The notes: generated by a model from the letters alone, not told the origin. DNA of 64,000 nucleotides from Armigeres subalbatus (GCF_024139115.2 NW_026942475.1:62001-126000), one strand, 5' to 3'; counted from the stretch's first letter, positions 19,310 through 31,117 are shown. Numbers and translations are program-made.

Positions 19310-22300
19310 TCACCTTGGCGCTCCAATGGAACGCCAATGGTTTCTTTAATAACCTCTGTGACCTAGAGCTGCTTGTCTCGGACTCTGAACCGATAGTCTT
19401 AGCTCTACAGGAGATCCACCGCGCAACTCCCTCCGCCATGGATCGGACACTAAGCGGACGTTATAAATGGTTCACCGAAGTCAGGGAAAACGTCTTCCAA
19501 TCTGCTGCAGTTGGCGTCCTGAGGAGGTCCCTGCCACCGAGATCCTCGTCGATGCGGATTTCCCGATGGTCGCAGTCAGAGTAGAGTGGCCTCCCAATCA
19601 CAATCGTATCGCTATACATCCCCAGGGGCAGGCCCCAGAACCTGGAGCGTAACTTGGGGGGTTTTTTTGAGACCCTACCATCCCCAGTGCTCATCCTCGG
19701 AGATGTGAACGGCCACCACCACTCCTGGGGTAGCCGCTCAAACAACACCCGCGGCAATGCCGTTTTCAACGCCGCAACCGAAACAGGACTGGTTGTCTTG
19801 AACGATGGCACCCCAACCTTCCGCCGAGGGTTGACGGAGTCCGCCATCGACGTTTCACTAGCCTCGAGTTCGGTCGTCGGTAGGCTGCTCTGGTTCACGG
19901 ACGGTGACCCCAGAGGCAGCGACCACGCGCCTATTCTCGTGGCGCTTGACAGCGTGCCCACCAACATTTCGCGTCGTCCCCGTTGGCTTTATGACCAAGC
20001 CGACTGGAGAGGCTTCCATCAAGAGATAGAGAGAGAGCTAGAGGCAGGACCAAACCCAACAGCAATCGAACTATCGGAGGCCATCCACAGGGCCGCCAGC
20101 AAAACGATCCCAAAAACCAGCCCAAACCCGGGACGAAGATCCGTGCACTGGTGGAATGACGTGGCGAAGCAAGCGGTCAAAGACAGGAGGAAGGCCCTCC
20201 GGGCACTCAAGAGAGCGAAGAAACGGCTAGCGCCGGATAGCCCCGACTTGGTAAATATCCGCACCGAGTACCAAGTTGCAAGAAACAAATGCAGGCAGAC
20301 CATCCGGGAAGAAAAGGACCAGTCATGGACGGATTTCCTTGACGGCATCTCCAGTGACCAGTCCTCAACCGAGCTGTGGCGAAGGATCAACTGTTTTATC
20401 CAACTGTGGCGAAGGATCAACTGTCGATCCAAAGGTATTACTCTCTCCATAGATGGCACAATGCAGCGAGACCCCGCTATAGTTGCCGACGCCCTGGCCG
20501 AACACTTCCACCGGCAGTCCTCTTACCAGGAATACCCCGAGGAGTTCAGAAAGTCTCATCCCGACCCCTCAGCCGAAATCCTTGCCTTTCCGGTTCCTCC
20601 AGACGACGGAGCGAATTTCAACCGGCCTTTCTCGCTGGAGGAGCTGGAATTTGCGCTGAGGAAGGGGAAGGGAAAGTCTGCCGGACCCGATAACCTAGGC
20701 TATCCAATGCTGAAGAACCTCCCTCCAAGCGGAAAAGTTGCCCTCCTTGAGGCCCTTAACAAGGAGTGGCAATGTGGCACGCTTCCCGCAGAATGGAGGT
20801 CAAGCATCGTGGTTCCCATCCCTAAGAACCAAGGTCCATCTACCGAAGCCAGCAGCTACCGTCCGATAGCTCTAACGAATGTAAGCGCCAAGATCCTGGA
20901 GAGGCTTGTAAACCGAAGGCTGACCGAATACCTGGAAAGCACTGGCCGTTTTGACAGTCGACAGCACGCCTTCCGCTCCGGAAGAGGAACCGGAACCTAC
21001 CTGGCCTCCCTAAGCCAGATCCTCCAGGAAGCAAAGGAAGCAGGTCACCATGCTGAACTTGTGTCGCTGGACATATCTAAGGCCTACAACCGCACCTGGA
21101 CACCGGGCATCCTGAAGAAATTGGCTCTTTGGGAGATTTCCGGCAACCTCCTCGATTTCGTAAAAAATTTTCTGCTCGATCGGTCCTTCCGAGTACAACT
21201 CGGATCGCACGCCTCAGGACCCATGAAGGAGGAAACCGGAGTCCCTCAAGGATCCGTAATAGCCGTAACACTCTTCCTGATAGCCATGGAGGAAGTTTTC
21301 ACCAACCTGCCCCAGGGAGTCTACATCCTTGTTTATGCGGATGATATACTGCTGGTCGTCACCGGCAAACACCCGAAAGCGTTGAGAAGGAAGGCTCAAG
21401 CAGCCGTAAGCAGAGTGGGAAAATGGGCCCGTGCAGTCGGCTTCCAAATGGCAGCTAGTAAGTGCGTCAGGGTCCACATTTGTGACAGCAACCACCGCCC
21501 CCCTCGGCGCCCCATAACCCTCGACGGCAACACAATCCCAATGCGTAACTGGGTAAAGCTGCTCGGCGTCACCGTCGACAAAAAACTCACCTTCAAAAAA
21601 CATTTTGAGAACACCCGCAGCGCCTGCAAGAACAGAACCAACATGGTAAAGCTGATATCCCGACGACGATCCAGGAGCGACCGCTCCACCCGAATCCGAG
21701 TAGCCGACGCGGTGATCACCAGCCGACTGACATACGGCATTGAATTGACCTCCTGGAATTTCCCGGAGTTGGTATTCTCCCTCGCCCCGGTGTACAACCG
21801 ATCCATCCGGCTAATCTCCGGACTGCTACCGTCGACGCCTGCCGACATTGCCTGCGCGGAAACCGGAGTACTGCCCTTCCGCTTCAAGGCCGCCTCAGCG
21901 CTATGCACCAAAGCGGTAAGTTACGCCGAAAAGACAAAAGCTAACACTTTATTTTGCAGCCTTCTCGACCGTGCGGACGAAATTTTCATCCAGACGTGCC
22001 AACAAAGGATCCCCAAAATCGTTGGTCTCCACCACCTCGGCCCCAAGAGCTGGAACCAGCCGAAGCCCCGTATCGACCTCACCCTCAAGAAGCAGCTCAG
22101 CAGAGGACCAAACAAGCTGGTCGCCCAAAGACTTTTCCAGCAGCGGATCCACGAAAAGTACCCAACGTCCACCATCCGGTACACCGACGGGTCCAAAGCT
22201 GCAGGAAGGGTCGGTCTCGGCATCGACTCCAGCGATGGCTCCACCGAATCGCACCGCCTACCAAACATGACCTCGGTTTTCTCGGCCGAAGCCGCGGCGA

Positions 22301-22791
22301 TTTTCCGCGCCGCTGCCTGTCCAACCGAAAACCACACCCTAATAGCCACCGACTCGGCTAGCGTGCTGGCCGCGCTCGCCTCTGACTCCAGTTGCCATCC
22401 CTACATCCAAGCCATCCATCTTGCCCTGAACCGTAACATCACCCTGATGTGGGTTCCCGGCCACTCCGGCATCAAAGGGAACGAAAGCGCCGATACCCTG
22501 GCCAACATCGGGCGCAATAGCCCGTACCTCTGCCGAGGAGTCCCGGCCGATGACGCAAAAAAATGGATCCGGCAGCAAATCGCTGCAGCATGGGCAGGTG
22601 AATGGCGAACCCAAAGGAACTTCTGCCGAATGGTGAAGAATTCTACCCTCCCTGGCGAGGACCTGCCGAATCGCCGGGAACAGGTAGTGCTATCCCGCCT
22701 ACGGACTGGCCACACCAATATCACCCATAACCTTGGCTCTACAGATTTTCACCGACACTGCAACGCCTGCAACTGCAGATTAACGGTATAG
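19310..22791 (+). pseudogene. I-group LINE ORF2: endonuclease, reverse transcriptase, RNase H
   Basis: The endonuclease opens near 19315 (L-Q-W-N-A-N-G) and has its Q-E-I-H site. It is split by frameshifts and a stop (TAA 19651-19653) before a long open frame, 19654-22791. That frame holds the rest of the endonuclease (G-D-V-N-G and S-D-H-A-P), then RT with D-I-S-K-A-Y (Asp near 21070), G-V-P-Q-G-S and Y-A-D-D (21333-21344). RNase H follows with D-G-S-K, S-A-E-A, T-D-S-A and H-S-G-x-K-G-N-E-x-A-D. The C-terminus has a Cys/His cluster. A 30-bp in-frame tandem duplication (20374-20433) repeats W-R-R-I-N-C. RT and RNase H look intact, but the endonuclease cannot be read in one frame. Confidence 0.9.
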
Positions 22792-23230
22792 CAACCCAAA
22801 AGGACTCCCTATGAACTACGCCACGAAACTTGAAAACATCAAAAATCCACGACGACCTCAGCAAAGTACCCGGACCACTCTCTACACAACGGAACACAAT
22901 CCAAACCCCCAGCCAAATCGACCAAGCAACGAAATAGGACACCCACTCTGAAAACGCACCACCCACTGGAACCAGAATGCTCCTGCTCAAAACCCTAGAA
23001 TAACAAATTTTCCCTTTAAACTAGAATATAAAATTTTGCTACGGTACCCTTCTGGACCGCTAAAACCAAGAAGAAAAAACTTGCCAAGGCACCCCTCTGG
23101 GCCTTTTGGAAAAGAATCCAAACAACAAATATCTTTGTGAAATGAATTGTATGTATAAATTTTTTACGATAAGAGGTGAGCCAGCCTAGGGCTGCAAACC
23201 TCTATAATAAAGATATAAAAAAAAAAAAAA
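22792..23230 (+). other. 3' UTR and poly(A) of the I-group LINE
   Basis: Non-coding, with AATAAA at 23206-23211 and an A-run from about 23217, directly followed by the second target copy. Confidence 0.85.
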
Positions 23231-23373
23231 AATTGTTCTGAAAGTTCTAGTGTGCCATCAAAAGTTATGGACCGCGGTTTACTAGTACTAGGTTTCAAAA
23301 GTGATTTCAATATTTCCATAACTCTTTGCTGCTGATCAATTTTCCTCTGAATATATTCGCATCGCGTACGTTC
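23231..23373 (-). pseudogene. CR1-like LINE ORF2, linker segment 2
   Basis: This short piece of minus-strand ORF2 lies between the I-group LINE and the LTR element. It encodes part of the endonuclease-RT linker (R-K-I-D-Q-Q-Q-R then T-F-D-G-T-L-E-L). Both its edges are target duplications (AATTGTTCT left, GTTC right), and the frame continues into segments 1 and 3 when the two inserts are ignored. Confidence 0.85.
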
Positions 23374-25085
23374 TGTAACCGTTAGGTTCCATTAAAAGCT
23401 TGTAGCTCCACCACAAGTATAAATCCTACCCAGAATCCCTAAAAAATCCTAAAATACCCCTAATGCAAATTAAATGAAATCAGTGAGAAATGTATTTTTC
23501 CCATTCCACAGCAATTGAGTCCCTATCTCATACTCAAACGTCAATGTCAGTGGTGAGCACCTTGCGTGTATAACAGTTTGAACGAAAGGATCAACACTTC
23601 ACTGGGCCTTTTTTTATCCGCAAACAGATTTAGCGCAGGTGACGGGAAGAATAGGGTGCATTAACGCATAGAATCCACACATAACGTATGTTTGACCTGA
23701 TGCCGTTTGATTTAAAAGGGTTACAAAGAGGAAAACCGCTCTCTTTCGCTTGTGATCCCTGACCGATTCGTAGTGCGCGCGTGTGTAGAATATTTCCGGA
23801 GTTTGAGGTTAACTTTGACTACCTCATTAAATTGTGGAGATTTTAAAACTCAGTGTTTCTTTTCTAGAATAGGCTAAATCGTCATTGGTAGTGACTAAAT
23901 CAAAATTAGTAGTAATCGACCCTAAAAGTTAAAATAATGGTTAGTGTTAGTGGGGTTAGTAAATGTTAAAACTTTTCCTATTGTAAAATATTTCCTAAAG
24001 TTATAGTCAGTGCGACAAACCTAACCTAAAAGTGGACAGAGCGTTCCTAATACTAGCTACAAGAAAAAGGTAAATGCGAAGACAAAAGTTAGATAGTGTC
24101 AAAGGCTAAAATCGTGACGTCACAAGGGGCTAATAGTGTGCTTAGGCCCGAGAAGTGGGCCTTTTTCTTTTATTCGGCAGTGAAGCTCTACGAGTGGTCC
24201 ACAAAGGGCCAAATCTCCAACCCTTCATCAGCGCACCACGGTCAGAAGGAAGCGAAAGCGACGGCTGACTACGTTTCCGGGAACTCTCCAGAATGTGTTC
24301 AGAGACAGGAAGCGTGTCACCATTCCGTCGGGCGAAGACAATCATTATCGTCTGGATACCGACAAAACCGGGTAAGCCGAGCCGGCTACGGCGACGCCAT
24401 CTTTCCGACGCCAACGGCAAAGCGAATCCCTACATCAACGGCTGGCATCTGCTGGCCAAAGCGAATACGGACTGCATCGACGCCTTGTTTCAGCAACCCG
24501 CCGTTCAAAGCAAACCAGTTTGGTCCGACGACGGCTCTTCGTTTCCGGTGTCATCTGCCAGCCAAAGCAAAATGTTCCCGTCATCAGAGCTATCGCTACA
24601 GTACCGTCCGCTGGTTGAAGCCCCGGCTTCCCGAAGAGTCAAGAAGCACCTCAAGCACAATCAGAACAATATGCGCAAGTACCCTAATAACTGTGACGTC
24701 ATAAATAAATTTTGTACCTATTAGTTAAGCCAAACAAGTCTCTGTGATAGTTTATTTAAAGTGAGTAGCCTGAACCTTATTATTTCCACAGTTTCATAAT
24801 CCTTGTTCGTTTACCGCGCTTGAAAGGAGCATTCAAGCCTCGTCGTTCTGGTGGTCCATTAATTAGAAGTTTTCCTCAGTGACCCCCCCCCCTTTCTGTA
24901 TATTATGTGAGTTCATGCACTTTGTCTCCTATTAACCGGTTACTCATCAGTTTGTGTAATTTAACCATCGGTTCCTGTTCACGTTTGTGACACCAGTTGA
25001 CAGAAAGACGGATAGTGAGTTCAGAACTAACGATAAACGACCCTGTAGATCCTTAACCTTAAGGTACCCGAGCTAGGGGGTTTCA
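23374..25085 (+). repeat. 5' LTR (1712 bp) of the non-autonomous element
   Basis: Long LTR with TG...CA ends, near-identical in layout to 26791-28508. It contains two perfect CRE/ATF palindromes TGACGTCA at 24115-24122 and 24694-24701, the latter followed closely by AATAAATTTTG. Both are kept in the other LTR (27532-27539 and 28113-28120). Confidence 0.9.
24096..24704 (+). CDS. ORF within the 5' LTR (unknown)
   Basis: A 202-codon frame (M-S-K-A-K-I-V) lies between the two TGACGTCA sites. The 3' LTR has the matching frame (27513-28115), differing mainly at the C-terminus. A second overlapping frame (24293-24724, 143 codons; 27710-28108 in the other LTR) is also open in both copies and has a more natural-looking residue mix. 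LTRs normally lack ORFs of this size; a few retroviruses and retroelements are exceptions. I recognise no domain in either frame and cannot say which, if any, is translated. It could be remnant host or element sequence captured in the LTR. Confidence 0.35.
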   Translation: MSKAKIVTSQGANSVLRPEKWAFFFYSAVKLYEWSTKGQISNPSSAHHGQKEAKATADYVSGNSPECVQRQEACHHSVGRRQSLSSGYRQNRVSRAGYGDAIFPTPTAKRIPTSTAGICWPKRIRTASTPCFSNPPFKANQFGPTTALRFRCHLPAKAKCSRHQSYRYSTVRWLKPRLPEESRSTSSTIRTICASTLITVTS

Positions 25086-25088
25086 AAA

Positions 25089-25100
25089 TGGCGCCCAGCT
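25089..25100 (+). promoter_or_regulatory. Candidate primer binding site
   Basis: TGGCGCCCAGCT begins three bases after the 5' LTR. TGGCGCC is a widespread tRNA-complementary start of retroelement primer sites. The cognate tRNA was not checked. Confidence 0.6.
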
Positions 25101-26790
25101 AAAATACAATACTCATTCGTTCCAACTTCCCAGAGAGGGGGCGGAAAACAGGTCTCTGTTTTAAGGACATGTTCGTTCTCCGACCTTGAATGCTTTGAAA
25201 ATTGCACAGTCTTCTCGGAAGCAGATTTGAACATCAAGACTTCTAGGAAGCTAACGAGGATTTTTCAATTGACAAATTAAATTATTTTTTGCATGTACAT
25301 TATTTGATAGTTCGTAAGGCATGTTACTTGAATCAAATATTTAGAATAATAAATTTACTATTTTAAAATTCGATCGGAATCGCGAGGAATAATCCGGCTC
25401 CTAAAAGGTTTTGGTAGTCGCGCGAATCAACAAATTTTAAAAAACCGTCGCGCGGAAGCAAATATCGAGTAAAGCAGATCTTGTTTTGCTGGATCGGAAA
25501 TCTCCGTAACGATTTGCGATCGAAGTAGATAGATATCGGATAAATGGGATCGTAAACATCCGCTTGATGAACAACTTCTGGTTCGTCATGGCTCTCCGTC
25601 CTCGAGAGACGGGAAGTCAAATAGTACATTACCGTTGAAACAACTATTCGCCGCGTAATCATCAATTAAGACAAATCCAATTTACCGGTTCGTTAAAACA
25701 TTAGCTCCATTCATGATTTAAGTATCCGCGAGCGCACTGCAATCATCCCAATTACGACAATCGCCAACGATAAAGGTCGGCTTCAAAATAAAACAAACAA
25801 AGACATACATTTATTGATTAGCCAATTTGCTCCTGGAAACAGAGAGAAACTATTTTGTTCAGGTCTCAATAAGAGGTCCTGAAAATGCATCAGACACAAA
25901 TTTTGCTCTAGTCTCAGAGAGCCTGAGGGTACATCATAATGATATTTTTGCTCAGGTCTCGAAGAGGTCCTGAGGGTACACTAGCGGCCCGTCCGCCAAA
26001 GTTTAAAGATGATTCGTACAGCTTCAGTAGAAAGCGTAAGTTGCGGTCTTCTAATCCAATTCGCTCGATTGGGACCAGTTCAAGACGAACTGGCGATAAT
26101 AGTTATCCCATCGTCGTTGCAAAAGGGCAGAACGAAGCCCAAATCCTAAAAAAAAATCATCGATGAAAATCTTCAAAGTGGTCGCAGTAGATTTTTAAAT
26201 ACTCACCATTCATACCATTGGTCCGGACCATCCATTAAGAAAATTCCATTCTGAAATTGAAAATATGAAGTTAAAACCTATTGTTTGTTTACGTGAACTG
26301 ATCTTACCGTGCAATGAAATATTCTTCGTCGAACAATTATTTTTCCCAGCGTACGATTCCCTCGCAGATTCCACAACATAAAATGGCATATCGACCGGCG
26401 AATGAAAGCGGAATCGCGAGTACGTGAACGGCGCGGGAAGCTCGTTTTACGGAATGCATTTCCAATGCAGAATAAATCGCGAAACCGCGGAAAAACGCGA
26501 ATAAAAAGTTCGGAGCCTCGCGAACTATCGGACTCGTCGCGGATGTAAACAAAAACAATGAGGTTATTTTGACAGTTTTACAACACCTGTGTGTGTTGGT
26601 GATCAACTTTTGTGAGTACCGTTGCTTCTTCTGAGTGAGGAAGATTTATAGAGTACTCTCGCGCAGAGATTTTACAAAATCTAAAGATTTGCTCCGATCA
26701 TAAAATTGATTGGAGAAGAAGTCATTATTTAGATAACCAAACTCATTCAAAATGAAAATGCTTCATTTTGAAAGTGGAACGATGGGGCAT
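25101..26790. other. Interior of the non-autonomous LTR element, no gag-pol
   Basis: About 1.7 kb without retroelement domains. Minus-strand frames are open at 25363-25665 (100 codons, M-M-I-T-R-R) and over about 26337-26606. Minus-strand GTAAGA (at about 26304-26309) and an acceptor-like CAATTTCAG (about 26251-26259) would fit small antisense introns. A hairpin-forming motif resembling CTCAGGTCTCGAAGAGGTCC recurs about three times at 25858-25975. I recognise no gene. A captured antisense host fragment is possible but unproven. The segment just before the 3' LTR (GTGGAACGATGGGGCAT) is the purine-rich primer candidate. Confidence 0.4.
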
Positions 26791-28508
26791 TGTAACCGTT
26801 AGGTTCCATTAAAAGCTTGTAGCTCCACCACAAGTATAAATCCTACCCAGAATCCCTAAAAAAATCCTAAAACATCCCTATTGCAAATTAAATGAAATCA
26901 GTGAGAAATGTATTTTTCCCATTCCTTAGCAATTGAGTTCCTATCTCATACTCAAACGTCAATGTCAGTGGTGAGCACCTTGCGTGTATAACAGTTTGAA
27001 CGAAAGGGTCAACACTTCACTGGGCCTTTTTTTATCCGCAAACAGATTTAGCGCAGGTGACGGGAAGAATAGGGTGCATTAACGCATAGAATCCACACAT
27101 AACATATGTTTGACCTGATGCCGTTTGATATAAAAGGGGTTACAAAGAAAAAACGCTCTCTTTCGCTTGTGATCTCTGACCGATTCGTAGTGCGCGCATG
27201 TGTAGAATATTTCCGAAGTTTGAGGTTAACTTCGACAACCTCATTAAATTGGGGGGATTTTATAACTCAGTGTTTCTTTTCTAGAATAGGCTAAATCGTT
27301 ATTACTAGTGACTGAATCAAAATTAGTGGTAATCGACCCTAAAAGTTAAAATAATAGTTAGTGTTAGTGGGTTTAGTAACTGTTAAAACTTATCCTATTG
27401 TAAAATATTTCTTAAAGTTATAGTCAGTGCAACAAACCTAACCTAAAAGTGGACAGAGCGTTCCTAATACTAGATACAAGAAAAAGATAAATGTGAAGAC
27501 AAAAGTTAGATAGTGTCAAAGGCTAAAATCGTGACGTCACAAGGGGCTAATAGTGTGCTAAGGCCCGAGAAGTGGGCCTTTTTCTTTTATTCGGCAGTGA
27601 AGCTCTACGTGTGGTCCACAAAGGGCCAAATCTCCAACCCTTCGTCGGCGCACCACGGTCAGAAGGAAGCGAAAGCGACGGTTGACTACGTTTCCGAGAA
27701 CTCTCCAGAATGTATTCAGAGACAGGAAGCGTGTCACCATTCCGTCGGAGGAAGACAATCATTATCGTCTGTATACCGACAAAACCGGGTAAGCCTAGCC
27801 GGCTACGGCGACGCCATCTTTCCGACGCCAACGGCAAAGCGAATCCCTACATCAACGGCTGGCATCTGCTGGCCAAAGCGAATACGGACTGCATCGACGC
27901 CTTGTTTCAGCAACCCACCGTTCAAAGCAAACCAGTTTGGTCCGACGACGGCTCTTCGTTTCCGGTGTCATCTGCCAGCCAAAGCAAAATGTTCCCGTCA
28001 TCAGAGCTATCGCTACAGTACTGTCCGCTGGTTGCAGCCCCGGCTTCCCGAAGAGTCAAGAAGCACCTCAAGCACAATCAGAACAATATGCGCAAGTACC
28101 TCTACTAAACTGTGACGTCATAAATAAATTTTGTACATATTAGTTAAGCCAAACAAGTCTCTGTGATAGTTTATTTAAAGTGAGTAGCCCTGAACCTTAT
28201 TATTTTCACAGTTTCCTAATCCTTGTTCGTTTCCGCGCTTGAAAGGACCATTCAAGCCTCGTCGTTCTGGTGGTCCATTAATTAGAAGTTTTCCTCAGTG
28301 AACCTCCCCCCCTCCTTTTTGTGTATTATGTTAGTTCATGCAATTTGTCTCCTATTAACCGGTTACTCATCAGTTTGTGTAATTTAACCATCGGTTCCTG
28401 TTCACGTTTGTGACACCAGTTGACAGAAAGACGGATAGTGAGTTCAGAACTAACGATAAACGACCCTGTAGATCCTTAACCTTAAGGTACCCGAGCTAGG
28501 GGGTTTCA
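26791..28508 (+). repeat. 3' LTR (1718 bp) of the non-autonomous element
   Basis: Second copy of 23374-25085, directly followed by the target duplication GTTC (28509-28512). Confidence 0.9.
27513..28115 (+). CDS. ORF within the 3' LTR (unknown)
   Basis: A 200-codon counterpart of the frame at 24096-24704, lying between the two TGACGTCA sites of this LTR. It has kept its start and frame despite scattered substitutions. The last few codons differ because of a small indel. Function unknown. Confidence 0.35.
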   Translation: MSKAKIVTSQGANSVLRPEKWAFFFYSAVKLYVWSTKGQISNPSSAHHGQKEAKATVDYVSENSPECIQRQEACHHSVGGRQSLSSVYRQNRVSLAGYGDAIFPTPTAKRIPTSTAGICWPKRIRTASTPCFSNPPFKANQFGPTTALRFRCHLPAKAKCSRHQSYRYSTVRWLQPRLPEESRSTSSTIRTICASTSTKL

Positions 28509-29500
28509 GTTCCAAACGTTGCGAATATTTATTACGCGCAACCTGGTACGTATTTCAACGATAATCACTATTATGTCTACAAAATTTTCTGTACAACTTA
28601 TCCCTTTTACGTTTAAGGCGCAAGAGGTCTAAATTGTACCAGCCTGTTCAAATTATTTTGAGATACAAACTTTTGTTCAACTAATTGATTGGTACAGGTT
28701 TTTAAGACATTCGTGAGAACAGCTGATTTGTGATCCAAAGATCCGTCACTTGTTCGAAAATCCACGTTTCTTTCGACAAGATTCGAAACTGCTTGTTTCG
28801 AATATTTCCTCCAGCACTTCAATTTATTTACATTACTATTATTACCTTTATTATCATCAACATTGATTACTATTGTTTCATGATCGGTTATTTTTAAATC
28901 GCAATTAATAACAGTATTAACTGAATCGAAATTAGAATAAACATGATCAATTAAAGTTCTACTGTGCCGGGAAATACGCGTATAATCAAAAACTTTCTGT
29001 TTTAAGTTGAAAAAATCTGCCAAATGTTTCAAATGCTTCGAATTATGAACGTCACACCAATTGATATTGAAATCGCCAGCGAGTACATTTAATTTGCTAT
29101 GATCTAGAAATTTCTCCAACCAGTTTTCAAAAATTTCAACAAATCGCTGGTCATTAGAACTGGGAAAGTGATACAAAACACCATAGTTACCCATCTTCAT
29201 GCCACGTACAACTGTAATGCCTAAGAACCAGTTTCCATCACAAACTTCGTTTAATTGAAGCTTGAACTGAACCGATTCTTTGACATAAACAGCAACACCG
29301 CCAGTGTGTCTCGAATGTGATAAACAAGCAGTCACACTGTAACCCGGAATACTATATTGATCAAAAGCACCAATGTCGATAATATGTGTTTCAGATAGAA
29401 AGACTAAAACCGGACGTGTATCTTCCACAATCTTACGTAAGGCAACGTAGTTTGTGGATAACCCAGCAATATTGAAATACAAAATATTTAACTGATTCAC
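28509..29500 (-). pseudogene. CR1-like LINE ORF2, endonuclease (segment 1)
   Basis: ORF2 starts at ATG 29500 (M-N-Q-L-N-I-L-Y-F-N), about 20 bases after the ORF1 stop. Endonuclease motifs follow: S-E-T-H-I, G-G-V-A-V-Y, G-D-F-N-I-N-W, the S-R-x-L-I-D-H stretch and I-T-D-H-E-T. The frame stops at 28613 through a frameshift. The linker continues in another frame (L-K-R-K-R-D-K-L-Y) to 28509, where the LTR element splits it. The apurinic-type endonuclease nicks the target for target-primed reverse transcription. The EN and linker sequence suggests CR1/Jockey-group rather than R1. Confidence 0.85.
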
Positions 29501-29521
29501 ATTACTACTGGAACTTGGTTG

Positions 29522-31117
29522 CTATTCATTGAAACGTAAGCTGCTCTTTTTCCGATCAAATAATCTTTTGTAAACTTTACATTCGGTGCTAAATGCCCCG
29601 TGGTTAACGTCCAGATTAATTTTACGTTCCTTACTCCATTTTAAACAATTGACACATTTCAATACAGTTGACGTGCAATCCGAGGTCTTGTGACGTTCAC
29701 TGCACTTTGAGCACGCAATGTCATTCTTACACTCCGTACTCATGTGCCCAAATTCTCCACACTGGAAACACCTCAAAACGCTAATCTCTGGAACTACAAG
29801 GCACCGATCAAACCTTATGTTTACCTTTTTCGCGGTTAACAAACAACTATGAGTCTCTTTATCGACTTCAATTACCACGTTGTACTTGTTGTACTTAAAA
29901 CGTGGATTTTCATACATCCTAACGACTTCAACATCATTTATAGCGATGTCTTCATTCTGATCTTTTAAGATCTGAATGAAGTCATCGGAGGAAAATTTAT
30001 CAGACATGCCCATCACTTTCAATCTTGGCACCGATGATGGGACAACAGCGTTATAACTCTCACCCAATTCGCTTTGAATGCCTTCTTTGACAGCGTTAAC
30101 ATTATACCCTGTTGCACACTCAGCAATAATAGAGCCGTCTTTCCCGTTTCTAAAGTTACTGATCTTGTGTGTTTTTGGATCTAACTTTTTGTTCAAAAAC
30201 TTGCGAGTATCATCGCTACTTTGATTGGACTCTTTCGGTTTTATCACAATAACCGGACGAGCCTTACGAGCCACTTTTACATCATTAATGGCAACACTTT
30301 TCTTGCTTTCTTTATAACTACTACTTTTAGTCCCAGTGCTTTTTTCAACGACATCCGCGAAGCTAATATTCTCATTGAAAACATCATCAACGTCTTCTTG
30401 AACTTTACATTTTTTACCTCTGGGATTCAAATTCGATTCCGAAGACGATCTTGATGTACCTTGTGACACATTCATTGCTACTTTATTGGTCGCATCAAAT
30501 TCTAAAAATGATCCTTTCATATTTTTCAATTCATTTCCAATTAAGTCCCGAAAACCATTAACTGCATCATTTAGGTCATTTTGCACCCTTTTCCCCAATT
30601 GTTCCATCCCGTCTTTTAGCGCGATGTTTATCTGAGCAGCAATGTTATCTCGAATGCCCTCGATCGAATCAGACATAGAAGAAATCTTCTTCATTTCCTC
30701 TTCGATTTTTTGGACGTTCGAAAGCAATACATTCTGCTCGCCACAACACTGGCTTGATAAACAATTATCACACTTAATGGCCCATTTACATATGAGCTAG
30801 TTCTAGCGGACAATGCACTATCCGACAATACTAGCGCAATATTAGCTCTATGTAAACAGGATTTGTCCTCGCTAATAAGCGTTTACATTATACTAATTTC
30901 GTACTAGTATTGTCGGATAGTGCATTGTCCGCTAGAACTAGCTCATATGTAAACGGGCCATAAACACAACATTATCATTCTCCTTGACCAGCTTTGCCAA
31001 TGGTTTGGTCACGGATGTGCACTTGTAGTGGTACACTTTAGCGCAACCACAACCAGAACAACTCATTGGCAAATCACTGGGCAGGATCCCCATGCCACAC
31101 TCACTGCACTCAACCAT
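29522..31117 (-). pseudogene. CR1-like LINE ORF1 with PHD-like and CCHC fingers, split by a MITE
   Basis: The start is ATG at 31117-31115 (M-V-E-C-S-E-C-G). The N-terminus is a PHD-like cysteine/histidine module: C-x2-C, C-x2-C, H-x2-C, then C-x2-C. A 183-bp MITE (30778-30960) splits it, and removing the MITE and one TAA restores the frame. A coiled-coil-like region follows (about 30720-30560). The C-terminus has two or three zinc knuckles (C-F-Q-C-G-E-F-G-H-M then C-S-K-C and C-V-N-C). It ends at 29522. An ORF1 with an N-terminal PHD-like finger is known from CR1-group elements. The frame is otherwise intact, so only the MITE disables this gene. Confidence 0.85.
30778..30960. mobile_element. 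183-bp PIF/Harbinger-like MITE
   Basis: It is almost entirely two inverted arms starting TGGCCCATTTACATATGAGC and ending in the complement. The target duplication is TAA (30775-30777 and 30961-30963), the TWA target of PIF/Harbinger. Excising it in silico repairs ORF1 of the host LINE. Confidence 0.88.

Larger units (their letters stand above)
15972..23230 (+). mobile_element. I-group LINE with RNase H, nearly full length (7.26 kb)
   Basis: It is inserted in the CR1-like ORF2 with a 9-bp target duplication AATTGTTCT. It has a GC-rich 5' UTR, an ORF1 with zinc knuckles, a repeat-bearing middle ORF, and an ORF2 with endonuclease, RT and RNase H. A polyadenylation signal AATAAA (23206-23211) and a poly(A) tail close it. 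RNase H downstream of RT places it in the I group (I/Outcast/Loner-like); I cannot name the clade more finely. Frameshifts in ORF1 and in the endonuclease make it defective. Confidence 0.9.
23374..28508 (+). mobile_element. Non-autonomous LTR retrotransposon with 1.7-kb LTRs
   Basis: Two long direct repeats (23374-25085 and 26791-28508) start TGTAACCG and end GGTTTCA. The 4-bp target GTTC flanks the whole at 23370-23373 and 28509-28512, inside the CR1-like ORF2, whose frame continues on both sides. TGGCGCCCAGC three bases after the first LTR is a primer-site candidate. The 1.7-kb interior carries no gag, protease, integrase or RT, so it is a LARD/TRIM-type passenger that would depend on another element. 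The LTRs differ at a few percent of sites by eye, so it is older than the copia insertion. Gypsy versus BEL origin is undecided. Confidence 0.9.

Noticed and set aside
23374..28508. Tandem segmental duplication of a host gene (two 1.7-kb copies)
   Set aside because: TG/CA ends, a primer site after the first copy and a 4-bp target duplication outside both copies show they are LTRs.
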